Source of the DNA: Cryptomeria japonica
Lineage: Eukaryota > Streptophyta > Pinopsida > Cupressales > Cupressaceae
Direction: 5' to 3'
Length of the DNA stretch: 64,000 nt
Assembly (NCBI RefSeq): GCF_030272615.1
Contig: NC_081405.1
Location: 152,564,113 to 152,628,112, forward strand
Shown here: piece after piece, positions 10,822 through 21,305 of the stretch
How positions within the stretch are numbered: position 1 is the first letter of the stretch
Layout of the letters: each line of letters starts with the position of its first letter
Translations under genes and position numbers: made by a program
Notes under the pieces: model-generated
Databases searched by the model: none
What the model was told of the DNA's origin: nothing
Seen by the model: the letters and a program-made list of their open reading frames with translations, nothing else

Positions 10822-11365
10822 GTCATTACAAAGGAGGCCCTCTTATTAAGAATCTTCATTGCATGTAATATGTTGATGTCATGCTACCATATCCACACAT
10901 GATGGACTTTCTATTCCACCCATGGAGTGCACCGCCTTGACGGTCCTTGTTGGAACCAAGGAAATATCTAGTACATTTGTTGTTATTCCTGAGTCCGATC
11001 TAGTCCATGTAAATTTAGGTATTCCCTGGTTGGTTGCTATGGATGCATTCCCCTCAATGGTACACAAATCTCTTAAGTTTCCTCATGAGGGTGTCATGCA
11101 AACTATCCAAGATATTGGGTATCAACCACTAGTGTCCTGTGAGGGCTTTGCTTTTGATCATTTTTGGCTTGCTCTGGTTGGACCCATGCTTCCCCATGGT
11201 GATCTATTATATAAGTTTTATTATAAGTATAAAAGTGGAGGATTAGCATCGAGATCAATTCAGTTTGTTGTGTCTTTGGCTGCTACTGCATTTGTCTCTG
11301 CTCTTCCATCATTGTTTGCTCATGTATTGCAATGTGTCTTTTGCTCCCACTTTGTTGGGAGTTAA
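10822..11365 (+). pseudogene. Gyp-A aspartic protease, C-terminal part
   Basis: The interrupted protease resumes as VITKEALL directly after the copia-1 duplication. After a frameshift, the frame at 10922-11365 carries the typical gypsy protease tail: TFVVIPES, then LGIPWLVAMDAFPS, then HKSLKFPHEG. This is the flap and core region in which LGRPWL..MGAVPS is the family norm. The sequence past about 11120 is hydrophobic and has no recognisable domain. It is a pseudogene, because the active site upstream is DAS and the frame is shifted. Confidence 0.6.
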
Positions 11366-11756
11366 GGAGAAAATCATTCCTTAGGGTAGACCTCTCAATC
11401 TGCCAAGGACCACACAACTTAAATAGTTTCTTCTATTCTTGTGACTATTCCTAACACAAGCAAGGGAAAGACACACAAAATGTAAAATTCCAAGGTTCAA
11501 TCTCCATTTGAGTCATTAATCCTTGCAGACATCCCTTGCCCTACTCTATATTGAAAGAGTAATAATTTTCCCTAATATGCTAGCCCTTCTCCTCTAGCCC
11601 CTATATCTCAGCCTTTGAGGGTACCTCTTGTTCCTCTGACTACTCCTAGAGAAAAATGGGGAAATGTGTCTGTGTATGAGCCTGTAATACCTATTATAGC
11701 GGTACCTCCTACTTCATTAGTTGGGCCTTCTCTACCAACAATGGCACCAATGGCTT
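11366..11756 (+). other. Uncharacterised remnant before Gyp-3
   Basis: Short broken frames, one Pro/Thr/Val-rich (about 11590-11756), are cut by the start of the Gyp-3 LTR. It may be continuing Gyp-A sequence. No RT motif is present. Confidence 0.3.
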
Positions 11757-12232
11757 TGTAACATCATAAATTATCACCAGTCTAATGTAGACCTCATGTT
11801 TGTGCCCCTAATTTAGCATGTCCTATCCTCATCTCCTTTCTAGGTCTGTTTTTGCCTATTCTCTAACTTTGAGGCCATGAACAACCTTTTGTGGGTCCTA
11901 CCAAGTGACACCCACCCAATTTTAGCAGTGTTTTTGTCTTGATTGTGGTGGGACCAAGGCCTGGTTTGGACCATGGAGCCACAAAATGCCATTGTGTCGC
12001 TCAATCAAGCTCCAATTTGAAATGTGGTAGAGGATAAATCTCATTAGTAAGATTAGATCATCATGGCTCCACATGACCATTGGAGGTCGGCCTAATCAGT
12101 AATTTACCTAGAAGCCCCTATATAAAGACATTTTGTCAACTTATTTTCATCTAACAAGCTAAGCAATCTAAGTCTCCATTCCTATTATTCATGCATCCAT
12201 GAAGCATTCATATTCAGAGATCTTCAAGGCTG

Positions 12233-13722
12233 TGTTGGCAATATTACATTATAAGGATATTGAGAAGGTTGTTGATGATTATGGACATAACTGATTAAAG
12301 ATGTTTTACTATCTTGATATTATTATTTTGTCATTGATGTCAAGAAATTGATTTTCTAATTCAGTATGATGTTGCCATATCTTGAGAAATATGATATGAA
12401 GATTATAAAGGAGTCAGTAAAGACATAGGAAAGAATATGATAAATAAGGGGATAAGTTATTCAATGGGCAACTCTACCGAGTCAGACAATGATGAGATCT
12501 TGATGTTTTAGATTATTTTAACATCATACATATGTTGTAAAATGTAAAGGTTAATACTATACTATGTTATCAAGCAAAGAACCTAGTCGGTAAACCCTAA
12601 GGTTATCGCAGTCAGTTAATGAAGACAGAATGTCTACCAAGTGAAGTTTAGTATTCATTGAGTTGTAACTGAGCTATAATAGAATGCATTAAATGTTTAC
12701 ATGTGATATTTAATGAAAGAAGCTGATGAGCTGGAGCAGATCAATGATTGACAAGCCATGGAAGAAGTTTGTTAAATGAATCTAAGGCAATGGAAAGTCG
12801 GCAAGAACATCTACAACTTAGATTGAACCACATTACCCTAACACAAGTTCCAAGGTTAATGTGCAAGTTCCAAGGTGGGGTAAAACATTTTCAGATCGAA
12901 AGATACAATTAACTTGGACAAGATTGAAGATCTGATGGCTATGATTGATCATGGGAAATGTGATCAAGGAGATTAAGCAGTTAGAAGATTGTTTATAAAT
13001 AGGAAATTGTTGATAAACAATGTATGCGGGTAAGTGTATGCACAGGGATGCTACATAGTGATTACTGAGCACAGAAGCTTGAAGACCTGTTAGAATAACA
13101 GAGTATTGATGCCCAACAGATAGACAAGATTAGTTCTATGTCTAGATTGTATTGAACAAATAGGAATCTGCTTTAGCATTTTAGATGTGAAGTTGCAGAT
13201 AGATTGTATTACTGTTATTTTGTGAAAGTGACAGGAAATCTCTTAACCAAGTGGACTTAACAGTCTTATATCTAAATCCTCTAACAAGGTGACATTCTGA
13301 TTGAGTGTTTGAAATATTTTGACAAGGTCACTTCTAACAAAGTGAAGATCCTAACAGATCTAAGGGAGATCCCTTAACCGGGTCACATCTAGCAATATGT
13401 TTGTAATCTTTAACAGGATTTGCTTTTAACCGAGCATACTCTAGAAGAGTATATTTCTTAGTGGGTCCGAAATCCCACAGTGGTTTTTCCCTATTTGGGT
13501 TTCCACGTTAAATTTGGTGTTATGAGGTTTATATTGTTCATATGCTTTTGAGTTTGCATGTTTGAGAGTTTTTGGTTATATGACTGATATATATGTTACC
13601 AAGGTTGAATTTGATGTTTTTATGGATGATTAAGTTTGTATGATTCACCCCCCCCCCCCCCCCCCCCCCTCTCATCTTCTTGGCTATTGGATATGTACTT
13701 ATATTAAGTATCAGAACTATCA
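12233..13722 (+). mobile_element. Solo copia-type LTR inside the Gyp-3 5' LTR
   Basis: A 1490-base block from TGTTGGCAATATTAC to AACTATCA is absent from the other Gyp-3 LTR. It is flanked by GGCTG (12228-12232) and GGTTG (13723-13727), a 5-bp duplication with one C-to-T change. Near its 3' end is GATTCA followed by a 22-base C run and TCTC, matching the CACCCCC..TCT signature of the copia-1 and copia-2 LTRs. It has no internal coding domain, so I read it as a solo LTR left by recombination, in + orientation. Confidence 0.75.
13648..13669 (+). repeat. Poly(C) tract of 22 bases
   Basis: An uninterrupted run of 22 C lies in the solo LTR. The homologous tracts in related LTRs here are 7 to 11 bases long. 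The exact length may be affected by sequencing or assembly. Confidence 0.85.
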
Positions 13723-14434
13723 GGTTGCATATTCATCCTTCAACCATTGTGGAGAAAAAATACACTAATCTTATGCAAGCACATGTGTGTGTGTGTGATT
13801 AGGATTTTGTATTTGTCATGCCATTTCATACAACATTTTTTATTACATTCAAAGAGAAAAGTATCATCATCAACAATTGTAGTTTTGAGGTATATCTATT
13901 CAACATTTATTTTAGTATTTGCATTATTTCATTCAAGGTTAATTCCTAAATTGGGGTTTGACTTAAGCAAACCGTTATTTCCCAATAATTTCCCGCTTCT
14001 TTTGTGTGTGCAGGAAAAAGGTACAAAGCTATGTTGGGGAGGATCGACATAATTCATAGAGACAAATGGGTTCACCTTTCGACTGTGAGAAATTGATACT
14101 ACCTAGTCTCAAAAAATTAGACCAAACTTTTGGAACAGATCTGTGACATCTTATTTTTCCTAGATCTAGGTTGGTGCCTCCGATGACAATTGTAGCCCAC
14201 TATTTCTACCGAAACATTTTAATAATCACCTATTTTGCCCCAATCTTGAACAATCAAATTCAATTCAAGTCAAGAAAGATAGAGCCCTATCAAAGGAGCC
14301 TAGAATCTTATCAAAATCTTGGTCTTACAAGGCTAGGTCTATTAGACTCCTCTCCTTAATTTAATTGGTTAATTAGGTCACTTAGTGGTTTGATTGTCTT
14401 AATTTAAACCTAACCCTAATTTTCCACCATTACA

Positions 14435-14455
14435 TTTTGGTGAACTCGATTCCTT
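14435..14455 (+). other. Gyp-3 candidate primer binding site
   Basis: TTTTGGTGAACTCGATTCC follows the LTR end TTACA directly. It shares TTTTGGTGAAC with the site after the Gyp-D LTR at 47947. The tRNA is not identified. Confidence 0.45.
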
Positions 14456-15770
14456 ACACCACTATTTCTAATTTGTGTCCTCATATTTGGTTTGTGAGCA
14501 TATTAATTTTCAATTTTGCACCCAGATTTTATTTTTAATCAAATTACATAAATTTAGAGGTTTAATTCATAAAATAACCCTAATTTATTTTGGTTAATTT
14601 GATTTGTGCGTTGCATAATTTGCAACTTTTATTTTCAGATTTGATCTTAGGCATTCATAATGGCACTTAATATATCTGATTTCTTTGCCATTTCACATAT
14701 GACTACATTTCTTTTCACTTATATTTATCATAATCATGTGTTGGATAATGGTTTCTTTCACTTTACATTGCTTCTTTTCATTCACAACACTTTGGCATAT
14801 TGCATTTTTAGAATTTCAAAAATGCTTCCTATTAATCAATTAAATCCCAAAGCTTTTATCCATGATGCATGTTTTTTTATGGTGATATTTTAAAGAAAAT
14901 GCATTACATAAGTAGATCACATAAAAGCTTTTGTAGATTATAATCCTAGAGATGCTAATAAAAAACCTATCACTTGTACCTCTCCTAGGGTATCTCATGT
15001 GATTGAAGAAAGAGATAATACTCCTATCAATGATCTCTCTAATGGAGAGAAATAATTGAAGAGAAACATGGCACCATCTTCTTCTCATACACATACTAGC
15101 CTAGCGCAAGGGGGGAAAGGTCAAAATATCGGTGTTTGAATCTCTCTAGATCCCCCTTATTCTCCTAGAGCTTATCTTAACCATAAAAATATTTGTAGAG
15201 AAGATAATGTTATGTATTTCATTCATAATATCTCTCCCCACATAAAATTAAGTAAGGATTGGGCCTTAGATGATAAGGATCTTCCTTCCCAACCTATCAA
15301 AGAGGTATACATGATGTTAGAAAGGAGAATCTTTCTTCATCTAATTCTCCCTTTGTTCCTTCTAGATATACTTACAGTACAAATTTTGAATAAATTCATT
15401 ATAATACTCCTTCTTCCTCTTAATTAAAAATCTCTTATAGGAGTGTCTACGACATAATATCAAAACAAGGTTATAGAGGGCAAGGACTTGAAAAATTTGA
15501 ACAAGGAATCAAATTCCCTATAAACCCTCCTGTACAAACTAATACCAAAGGTCTAAGACATTCTCATCATTCACCTATGAATGATATCCTTAGGATCCAA
15601 AACTTTAAGGAGTATATTGCCAGGAAGAGAAACTATCATCTATCTAAAGGTGCTTCTTCCTCAAACACTCCTTTTTGCTCACATCATCAAACTAATGATC
15701 ATGATACCAATGATTGTCTGTATTTTCAAAATGGAATGCAAGGACTCATTGATAATAACATAATCAAAAT
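14456..15770 (+). pseudogene. Gyp-3 gag-like frame, first part, with G-patch-like and CHHC motifs
   Basis: A leader is followed by broken frames from about 14660. Around 15449-15560 a G-patch-like segment reads KQGYRGQGLEKFEQGI, then a Pro/Thr-rich link and KGLRH. At 15577-15770 the frame continues to CSHHQTNDHDTNDC, a CX2HX4HX4C zinc motif (about 15679-15720), followed by LYFQNGMQGLIDNN. This CHHC form occurs in plant gypsy gag proteins. The frame is cut by the LINE-like insert and resumes after 17011. Several stops are present, so it is inactive. Confidence 0.5.
15757..15770 (+). repeat. Target-site duplication, left copy
   Basis: AACATAATCAAAAT is repeated exactly at 17011-17024 on the far side of the 1240-base insert. 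Fourteen bases is typical of LINE-type target-primed insertion and too long for an LTR element. Confidence 0.8.
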
Positions 15771-16805
15771 CATTTTGTTGGTGATACGAATAGTGAGACT
15801 GAGGAGAGTCTGGAGGACTCTGAGGTTGAGTTGGGTAAGAAAAGAAAACATGAGATCAACAAGTCATCCTCTTCTAAGGGTAAGAAAAAAATCAAAGAGA
15901 AGGTCTTCCAGATTCACTCTTCCTCCTCCTCGAAGGTCTTTGAGGACTTTGATAAGGATGAATCTCCGCCACCTCTGAAGAAGAAACCTAAATCTTCTTT
16001 TCAGAAAAGGAAAAAAGAGAAAAGGTAGGGCAATTCTGAGCTGGTGACAGAGGACAAAGAGTAGAGCAAGGATTCAGATGCGGACCAAAAAGGAAAGGAT
16101 GAGATTACGAGGGATGTCAACCAGAGTGTTGGTGGTTATGCTGAATAGAATACCAGTGGTAAGAACCCCAAAACTAATCAGACCAAGGTTGGTGAAAAAA
16201 TCCCCCCTTTTAACCCTTCTGTTGAGGGTTTAAAGGGGCTTATGAACACCCTCAACTGGATCATAAACAGTCACAAGAAAGCTATGGAGGAAAACAAGAA
16301 CCTAAGTCATAGGATTCAAATTCTAGAGACCATTAGCATCAGTGAAGGAAAATCCATGGCTGAGTATGTTGATGATTTGGGAAAGACTATTGCCAGAGCC
16401 GAAGAGATTAGGGATGCCTTCAATCCTAGGTTTGAGCAAGTGGAGAAGGCCCTGGAGGAAATTAAAAATAGTGACATCGTGAGGGACCAGAGAATGGGGG
16501 ATACTGATAAAAAAATCAACAAAATCGACACCTGTCTCAGAAGAATTGCTGAACAAAGCTACAAAATTCTGAAGAACTTGACTGACATAACCAAAATCCT
16601 AATCAGTAAACTAGAGAATGAGAAGGGATCCTTGGAATAGGAAACTGACATGGAGGGAATGAAAGGAGTGCAAGGACCAAGAACAAGGACCAGAGACAAG
16701 AAGAGGGAGAAAATGCCAAACAAGGAAATGGAAGAGCTCAAAGTTGCTTTGGAGAATTATGACCCGTTTGTCATCAAGGCTACTGATCTTCTTAAGTCTC
16801 TGTAG
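15771..16805 (+). pseudogene. Lys/Ser-rich coiled-coil protein in the LINE-like insert
   Basis: About 344 codons in one frame, truncated at the 5' end. The N-terminal part is acidic and then basic and Ser-rich (KKRKHEINKSSSSKGKKK), like a nuclear or nucleic-acid-binding tail. The middle (about 16242-16640) is a long Glu/Lys/Leu helix predicted to form a coiled coil. The end is a basic RTRTRDKKREK block and a short helical tail. Four internal stops are all TAG (about 16026, 16062, 16146 and 16638), most simply from CAG Gln codons. I do not recognise a catalytic domain. A LINE ORF1-type chaperone is possible but unproven. Confidence 0.55.
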
Positions 16806-17010
16806 GTGTTGCTTGCAGTCTAGTTTTTTATTTTTTGGTTTAATTTGCTTTGCTGTTCCTATCTCTTTGCTATCTATTTGGGTTGCGGGATTTCATGCTA
16901 GCATTTTATATGATGTCTTTATGCTGGACTAGTTGTTCTTTTTTTCTCTATTTGTTGAACTTTCTGTAAAAGGTTTCGGGTCCTTAAAACCTGTTTTTCC
17001 AATTAATCAG
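15771..17010 (+). mobile_element. LINE-like or retrocopy insertion with one reading frame
   Basis: A 1240-base block is bounded by a perfect 14-bp duplication. Removing it rejoins the Gyp-3 gag frame. One frame runs from the first base to TAG at about 16803-16805 without an indel, then about 200 bases of T-rich 3' UTR end in GGTTTCGGGTCCTTAAAACC, which resembles the 3' tails of plant LINEs. There is no poly(A) tail, endonuclease or RT. It may be a 5'-truncated or internally deleted LINE, an ORF1-only LINE, or a retrocopied host mRNA. Confidence 0.7.
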
Positions 17011-17343
17011 AACATAATCAAAATAATATAAAATAATCCATCTTCTTCTAACAAGCCTTGTCCTACATCTCAAGAGACAAGACCCACTCTTGTTGACAAC
17101 CAAGAGAAATTATCTACTAGAATCTTTTGGAGGTCTAAGTATGATAAGAATGTTGTGTTTCCTTTCATTAAACTTAATCACAATTATATGCACAAGGAAG
17201 GTGATGAACATTGTCTTTTTCATCATCTTTATTCTCATTCTCTTGGAAATTGTAAAGCATTTGTTCAAGACCAATATGATAGAGACCACATAGCTCTTAT
17301 AATTGATCTTGCACTCTTCCTTGGTGATGAGGTAGTGCCTTAG
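17011..17343 (+). pseudogene. Gyp-3 gag-like frame, second part, with CHHC motif
   Basis: This continues the Gyp-3 frame after the insert: NNPSSSNKPC, a Thr/Ser-rich link, then VVFPFIKLNHNYMH and CLFHHLYSHSLGNC at about 17212-17253, a second CX2HX4HX4C motif followed by KAFVQDQYD. It ends at TAG 17341-17343. It is probably nucleocapsid of a gypsy gag. No protease follows. Confidence 0.5.
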
Positions 17344-19356
17344 CACTCCATTCATCATCGACATTTCTCCTCACCCTATGACATTAGTAGTTAAGTTCAT
17401 TTGGGGTTATTTGTCATAAGAGGTGATGATATTTTAATTACAATCATCTTGGAGCAACAACATAATTCATTCTAGCTTCTATGCTTGGGGGGCAAGAATA
17501 TTATCATATCTCTTCTCTCTATCTAAGGTTTCACTATTTCCTTTTTGCGTTGCATTCTTCATAACTTGATGTACTTTCTTGCACGGAATGATACGTCTCT
17601 TATTAATAATCTCTCATTAGGGGGGTATGTGATCCTTCATCTTAATTTTTCATTCTTTGAAGATTGCCTCTTCTTTAGGGTTGCATTTCACATATCTTGG
17701 TGTCTTTTCTTGCATTGAATATTCCTTCATGTGAGTATATTGTGCATTTTCTCTGCAGAGGTTGTGTAATTCTTCTCATTGTCCCTACACTTGGGGGCCA
17801 TTTATCTCTCCTAGCCTTTCTAAGGATCCACTTTTCTTTTTTTGAGTGGTGTTTGCTTGTGATTTGATGTCATTCCTTGTGTGAAGTTGTTTATTTTCTC
17901 AAGGATTCTCTCTTCTGCAAGAGGTGTGTATCCTTGACTACAACCTCTTTTACACTTGGTAATGTATACCTACTCTAAACAAACACTTCACTTTGGGTCA
18001 AAAGTGTGTCATACTTTATCAAGAATCCCTTTCACCTAGAAATAGGAGGGAGGTAGGCATTCTTGTTCTCCTTCCCTTCTTTTGGTAGATGTTATGTTAG
18101 TTCAATAAACTCCTATTGGATTTAGATGTCTTTTGAGAAAATATATCTCCTCCTCAAAGGATTCCCTTTACACTTGTAGCAAGATATCTCTTTTTCAACT
18201 ATCTTATCCTTGGTTGTAAGAGTGTAGCCTCTTTAGCTTGGATTTATGAACATGGTTCCCCAAAAGGATATTTCGTCAGTGTTAAAGGTGGGTATCCTTG
18301 TTTCTAGCTTCCTTAAGAGATAAACATTGGGCTATGCTGACATCTTAAGGGGGGCATACATATCACCCTTTTTTTACTGTATTGTACTATATTTTTGCAT
18401 GTCTTAAATGAGACGTTCATTCTCAAAACCAAATAAAACAAACTCTTACAAGAGATGCTTCATGCCCGAAACTAGATGCAACCTCTATATATGTCTTATA
18501 CGGGGTGCTCATTCTCAAAACTAGAGTAAACAAACTCTTACACAAGATGTCCTTGAAACCAGTCATATATTTGTCTTACACAGGGCCACACATACTCGAA
18601 ACCAAAGCAAACAAACTCTTACCAAAGATGTTCCTGAAACCAGACACACATTTGCATTTTCATTTCATGTCTTACATAGGCTGTTACATGATCAAAACCA
18701 GAGAAAATAAACTCTTATACAAGATGCTTAACACTTGAAACTGGACAATTGCATACACAACAAGATGAAAGGAACTAGCAAAACATAACTAGATTGTTCC
18801 GGCTCCCCTCCTCAGTATGGATCACCTAGAAAAACGCAGCTATCCTGTGGCATCCATGTCCTCCTCTCTCACTCTTCTTCTCATGGCTCACCTAGAAAAA
18901 CACAACTAGAATGTGATATCCATGTCTTCCATTTATTCTCTTCATGAGCTTCTAGCTTTGATATTTGTGGTTCATGGTTTGATGCATGCTCTTGCTATTT
19001 TTATGTGATTGCTTGTGTTATTGTGATGGCATTTCAAGAATGATATTAGTGGTTGAGACATTTTGGTTATCAAGGTCTCTTTAGCTAGTTGACTTGAGGT
19101 CTTGTTTTGATTTTTTAGCTTTTGTGTTGTGTCTTTTACCTTTTGTCTTTGTTTGTCTTTTTGTCTATCTTGTTTTGTGTGTCGTTGCATGAGATTGTGT
19201 GAGTTAAGATCCTAATATTGGGGGATTGGTTTCTCAAAATTTGTGATGTTTTATCTCCTTGTGATTACACTCTTAATTTCTCCTGTCTTTCATCTTTCAT
19301 CTATTTTATCATGAATATTTGCATAAGCTCATACTCTAATTAAAGTGGGGGCTAAA
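17344..19356 (+). other. Gyp-3 3' non-coding region with repeated purine tracts
   Basis: No coding domain is seen. G-rich tracts recur (CTTGGGGGGCAAG near 17486, TTAGGGGGGTATG near 17618, TAAGGGGGGCATA near 18350), ending with AAAGTGGGGGCTAAA at 19343-19356 beside the LTR. From 18400 to 18750 a degenerate unit of about 80-96 bases (GTCTTA...CAAACTCTTAC..AAGATG) occurs four times, and a pair of related 65-base blocks with CACCTAGAAAAAC follows at about 18823-18935. Confidence 0.45.
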
Positions 19357-20574
19357 TGTAGCATTGTAAATTGCCACCGATCCATTTTACACCTCATGTT
19401 TGTGCCCTTACTTTAGTGTGTCTTGTCCTTATCTCCTTTCTAGGCCTGTTTGTGCCTATTCTCAACTTTGAGGCTATAAACAACCTTTTGTGAGTATTTC
19501 AATGGGATATCCTTCCCATTTTATCATTGTTTTGGTCCTAATTGTAATGGGACTAGGGCATGGAATGCTCTAGTTTGGACCATGGCACCCTGAAACACCA
19601 TGGTACCACTCAATCAGGCCCCAATTTGAAATGGGGTAGGGGCTATATCTCATCGGTAAGATTTGATCCTCGTGGCTCCACATGACAATTGGAGGGTAGT
19701 CTAAATGGTAATCTACCTAAAAGCCCCTATATAAAGACATTTTATCAACTTATTTTTATCTAACAAGCTAAGCAATCTAAGTCTCCATTCCTATCATTCG
19801 TGCATCCATGAAACATTCATAATCAAACATTTTCAGAGATCTTCAAGGCTGCATATACATCCTTCAACCATTGTGGAGGAAAATTACACCAATATTATGC
19901 AAGAATGTGTGTGTGATTAGGGTTTTGTGTTTGTCATGCCATTTCATACAACATTTGTGATTACATTCAGAGAGAAAAGTATAATCATCAACAATTGTAG
20001 ATTTGAGGTATATCTATTCAACATTTCTTTCAATGTTTACATTATTTCACACAAGGTTAATTCCCAAACAAGGGTTTGACTTAGGCAAACCTCTATTCCC
20101 AACATTTTCCCCCTTTTTTATAAGTGCAAAAAATAGGTATAGAGCTACGTTCAGGAGGATCGACATAATTCACAGAGATGAACATGTTCACCTTTTGACG
20201 ATGAGAAATTCAAAGGACCATGGAGAATTGATACTACCTAGTATTGAAAAATTAGGTTGAACTTCTGGGAATAGCTTTGTGAGATCTTATTTTGTCCAAA
20301 TCCAGGTTGGTGCCTTTGTACAACAACTATATCTCATTGTTTCTGCTTGAACACTTCAATAATCACCTTTTTTGCCACAATCTTCAATAATCCAATTCAA
20401 TTCAACTCAAGGAGGATAGAGCCCTATCAAAGGAGCTTGAAATGTAATAAAAATATTGGTCTTGCAAGGCTAGATATATTATATTCCTCTCCTCCTAAAT
20501 GTAATTGGTTAATTAGGCCACTTAGTGTTTTTATTATCTTAATTTAACCCTAACTCTAATTTTCCACCATTACA
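19357..20574 (+). repeat. Gyp-3 3' LTR
   Basis: This 1218-base LTR is the uninterrupted partner of 11757-14434, with the same start, TATA-like CCCCTATATAAAG (19725-19737) and end TTACA. The many differences indicate an old insertion. Confidence 0.8.
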
Positions 20575-21305
20575 ACCCTCTCCTATGGAGCAAGATGCTA
20601 CCATGTCTTCTCAATCTTCTCTTCTTGGTCCTCATCTATGTCAAAACTAGATTGCACATGAGTGTAAGTGTCATCAACAAATGATGGATAAAGAACTAAG
20701 CTACTTTGAGGGTGAGTCTATGATGTTTGCTTTAGCTCCCTCTACATCAATGCCTAATTTTTCTCTCATTGCACCCATTGCCAACTTTGCATATGATTCC
20801 ACTCCATTTTATGTGCTACTTCAGGGACTATTGATGAGACTAGCCCTAAGTAGATATGGGTATTCATTGCTCCCTCTTTGGAGTTGTAGCTCGTCACCTC
20901 TTTTCTAGATATCCCTTTGTTCTCCTAGTCGGTTAACACGTTGCATACATAGGTGGTGTCTAGTGCAACATTGTTTTGTCCTCTCACTTCATCTTCGTAT
21001 CTTTCAAATTGGCTATTGTTTATGTAAATCCCTCACCTTAGTCGTCAATGCATAAGTTTAAGTGGGGATTTGTTCTTGAGTTTTGTCACTAAAAAATAAT
21101 TCTTGTGACCTCTTTGTCTACATCTATGCTTGTTGTGGAGAAGGCTCAAACTTCTCCAAAGTTTTTCACTGCTCCTCTTCCAAAGCTCAATGATGCAAGT
21201 CTTATTTCATAGCCTTTGGCTAAATCACCCATCTCTTCTTTGGATAGGTTCTTATTTGAGTCTCTAGAGGAGTTCCCAATATTGTCGACAATCTTCACAT
21301 AATCA
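20575..21305 (+). other. Uncertain coding remnants
   Basis: A frame at 20681-20908 starts MMDKELSYFEGESMM, and upstream of it in the same frame is a CHQQ-type Cys/His-containing segment. Further Pro/Ser-rich broken frames follow. It may be part of Gyp-A displaced by Gyp-3, but no family motif is conclusive. Confidence 0.25.

Larger units (their letters stand above)
11757..14434 (+). repeat. Gyp-3 5' LTR, split by a solo LTR
   Basis: Its two halves, 11757-12232 and 13728-14434, align with the uninterrupted copy at 19357-20574. A TATA-like CCCCTATATAAAG at 12115-12127 is conserved in both copies and probably marks the promoter. The break is between CTTCAAGGCTG and CATATTCATCC. Confidence 0.8.
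11757..20574 (+). mobile_element. Gyp-3: gag-only Ty3/gypsy-type element with nested inserts
   Basis: Two related LTRs (11757-14434, interrupted, and 19357-20574) begin TGTARCAT and end CCACCATTACA. A primer-like site TTTTGGTGAACTCG follows the first, and a purine tract AAAGTGGGGGCTAAA precedes the second. The internal region encodes only decayed gag with CX2HX4HX4C motifs and a G-patch-like segment. No protease, RT or integrase was seen, so it is non-autonomous or internally deleted. A solo LTR and a LINE-like insert sit inside it. I could not find a matching target duplication at the outer ends (GGCTT against ACCCT), so either mutation or rearrangement has touched an end. Confidence 0.75.

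Noticed and set aside
10922-11365. An independent host gene
   Set aside because: The frame matches the C-terminal part of a gypsy protease and continues the split frame of Gyp-A.
4592-16805. Many in-frame TAG and TAA codons at Gln positions, suggesting stop-codon reassignment
   Set aside because: Copia-H, the youngest element, uses CAG and CAA for Gln over more than 700 codons in a row with no TAG and then ends at a normal stop. The pattern fits cytosine deamination in old copies.
11757-20574. A target duplication for Gyp-3
   Set aside because: GGCTT and ACCCT do not match, so I do not claim one.
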